A DNA stretch of 7,073 bases, taken from assembly GCA_958352855.1 (NCBI GenBank), contig CATWQE010000109.1, positions 1 through 7,073 of the forward strand. Direction: 5' to 3'. Of the stretch, positions 5,986 to 7,073 are shown piece by piece. A program made the position numbers and the translations under genes. Numbering within the stretch: the stretch's first letter is position 1; the number at the start of each line of letters is the position of its first letter. Under the pieces are notes generated by a model. That model was not told the origin of the DNA. It saw only the letters and a program-made list of their open reading frames with translations, and did not search any database. This stretch comes from an uncultured Bacillota bacterium (GTDB lineage: Bacteria; Bacillota; Clostridia; Lachnospirales; Lachnospiraceae).

Positions 5986-6978
5986 ATGAAAATTTTATTT
6001 TTTGACACCAAAAGCTATGATAAGGATTCTTTTGAAAAAGAGATTTCTAAATATCCGGAAATTGAAATTGATTATTTAAAAACAGACCTGGCTCCCAAGA
6101 CTGCGCCTCTGGCAAAGGGATATGAGGCAGTGTGCGCTTTTGTAAGTTCAGATGTGGGAAGCGCGACTATGGATGCCCTTCATGAGGCTGGGGTAAAACT
6201 GGTTCTTATGCGTTGCGCAGGTTTTAATAACGTAGATTTAGAAAAGGCAGAGGCATACGGAATCAAAGTTATGCGTGTGCCAGGATATTCTCCGGAGGCA
6301 GTAGCAGAACATGCTATGGCGCTGGCCCTTGCTGCAAACCGCCGCATTCACAAAGCCTATGTAAAAGTACGAGAAAATGATTTCAGCCTGGGTGGCTTAA
6401 TGGGCATGAACTTTTATGAAAAAACAGCGGGAATCGTAGGAACCGGAAAAATCGGCGCAGCTATGGCAAGAATCTGCCGGGGCTTTGGCATGAAGGTGAT
6501 TGCCTATGACGTCTATGAAAATCCAGATTTGAAGGATTTTGTTACCTATGTGTCTCTGGATGAGCTGCTGGCAACCAGTGATTTGATTTCCCTGCATTGC
6601 CCGCTAATGGATAATACCTATCATTTGATTAATAAGGACACCATTGCAAAAATGAAAGATGGCGTTATTCTGGTAAATACTTCAAGAGGCGGTCTGGTAA
6701 AGACCAATGATTTGATTGAGGGTATTCGGGCCAGAAAATTTTATGCAGTAGGTTTGGATGTATATGAGGAAGAGACGAAAAACGTGTTTGAGGACCGTTC
6801 TGATGAGATTTTAGAGCATTCCACCACAGCCAGATTATTGTCCTTCCCAAATGTGATGATTACTTCCCACCAGGGATTTTTTACAGAGGAAGCACTGGCA
6901 GCAATTTCACAGACAACTTTGGACAATGCAATGGCATTTTTAAGAGGAGAAACTACAGAGAACGAAGTACACAAATAA
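5986..6978 (+). CDS. ldhA: D-lactate dehydrogenase (D-2-hydroxyacid dehydrogenase family)
   Basis: This cytoplasmic NAD-dependent enzyme reduces pyruvate to D-lactate. I start it at ATG 5986, with AAGGAGG at 5971-5977 and 8 bases of spacing. The in-frame ATG at 5950 lies inside the desulfidase gene and has no such site. The 330 residues equal the usual D-LDH length. The N-terminal catalytic half ends with YSPEAVAEHA at 101-110, typical of the D-LDH/hydroxyisocaproate dehydrogenase branch. The nucleotide fold has GTGKIG at 152-157, with Asp175 at the end of the second strand, favouring NAD over NADP. The catalytic trio is present: Arg234 in NTSRGGLV, Glu263 at the end of DVYEEE, and His295 in SHQGF. 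Each is one position before its counterpart in the Lactobacillus bulgaricus enzyme as I recall it. A related 2-hydroxyacid dehydrogenase with branched substrates is the alternative. queH follows after 14 bases. Confidence 0.93.
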   Translation: MKILFFDTKSYDKDSFEKEISKYPEIEIDYLKTDLAPKTAPLAKGYEAVCAFVSSDVGSATMDALHEAGVKLVLMRCAGFNNVDLEKAEAYGIKVMRVPGYSPEAVAEHAMALALAANRRIHKAYVKVRENDFSLGGLMGMNFYEKTAGIVGTGKIGAAMARICRGFGMKVIAYDVYENPDLKDFVTYVSLDELLATSDLISLHCPLMDNTYHLINKDTIAKMKDGVILVNTSRGGLVKTNDLIEGIRARKFYAVGLDVYEEETKNVFEDRSDEILEHSTTARLLSFPNVMITSHQGFFTEEALAAISQTTLDNAMAFLRGETTENEVHK

Positions 6979-6992
6979 GAGGTGACAGAAAC

Positions 6993-7073
6993 TTGAACAG
7001 AAATTATCAAAAGGAGCTGGACAGGATTCTGGAAGAAATACAAAAAGAGGAGAAGGTACCCAGATTATTTTTG
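6993..7073 (+). CDS. queH: Epoxyqueuosine reductase QueH, N-terminal part (cut by window end)
   Basis: An open frame runs from TTG 6993 to the window edge (27 codons), preceded by AAGAGGTGA (6977-6985) with 7 bases of spacing. The Shine-Dalgarno overlaps the ldhA stop codon by two bases. The peptide NRNYQKELDRILEEIQKEE followed by KVPRLFL matches what I know of the start of clostridial QueH (DUF208) proteins, where the next residues are a HSCCAPC motif that binds iron. That motif would fall just beyond the window. QueH performs the last step of queuosine tRNA modification, reducing epoxyqueuosine to queuosine. The identification rests on a short N-terminus only, and the TTG start is chosen from the ribosome binding site and the absence of a nearer ATG. 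Confidence 0.62.
   Translation, partial: MNRNYQKELDRILEEIQKEEKVPRLFL

Noticed and set aside
5610..6011. 133-codon reverse-strand open frame opposite the desulfidase gene
   Set aside because: It lies antisense to a well-supported conserved gene, has no recognisable protein features, and is explained by the codon composition of the + strand gene. The other reverse-strand frames were dismissed for the same reason.

Overview
The window looks like chromosomal or accessory DNA of a Gram-positive anaerobe in the Clostridia, most probably a gut Lachnospiraceae. This rests on the strong AGGAGG-type ribosome binding sites, moderate-to-low GC (judged by eye), short intergenic gaps, and the gene families present: a large two-lobed FtsX-type ABC permease, a UPF0597 cysteine desulfidase, D-lactate dehydrogenase and QueH. 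The species cannot be fixed from the sequence. All genes I can support are on the + strand.

Left part (1-2826). The window opens with the C-terminal end of an ABC transporter ATPase (57-245). Its Walker B, D-loop and H-loop are readable, but the sequence before the Walker B aspartate does not look like an ABC ATPase, so it is probably a truncated remnant joined to foreign DNA. It overlaps an apparently intact 862-residue FtsX/MacB-type permease (238-2826).

Middle part (2827-4259). A 242-base gap separates the permease from a 396-residue MFS efflux-type transporter and is densely packed with signals. It holds a sigma-A promoter with an extended -10, a perfect TGTGA-N6-TCACA palindrome whose spacer is exactly the -10 hexamer, and a 29-codon leader ORF with an excellent ribosome binding site. 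It also holds four segments able to form competing RNA helices, the last of which covers the transporter's Shine-Dalgarno sequence. This is the layout of an ermC-like translational attenuator. It suggests the transporter is induced when a ribosome stalls on the leader peptide, as with drugs that target the ribosome. This is the most interesting part of the window.

Right part (4256-7073). A probable second promoter has its TTGACA overlapping the transporter stop codon. It precedes a closely spaced run: a small membrane-anchored or exported protein of unknown function (4309-4656), an L-cysteine desulfidase (cyuA-like, 4689-5963), a D-lactate dehydrogenase (5986-6978) and the first 27 codons of a probable queH (epoxyqueuosine reductase, TTG start, 6993 onward). 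The desulfidase would make pyruvate, ammonia and sulfide from cysteine. The dehydrogenase could reduce that pyruvate to D-lactate while re-oxidising NADH, so these two genes may form a small cysteine-disposal and redox module.
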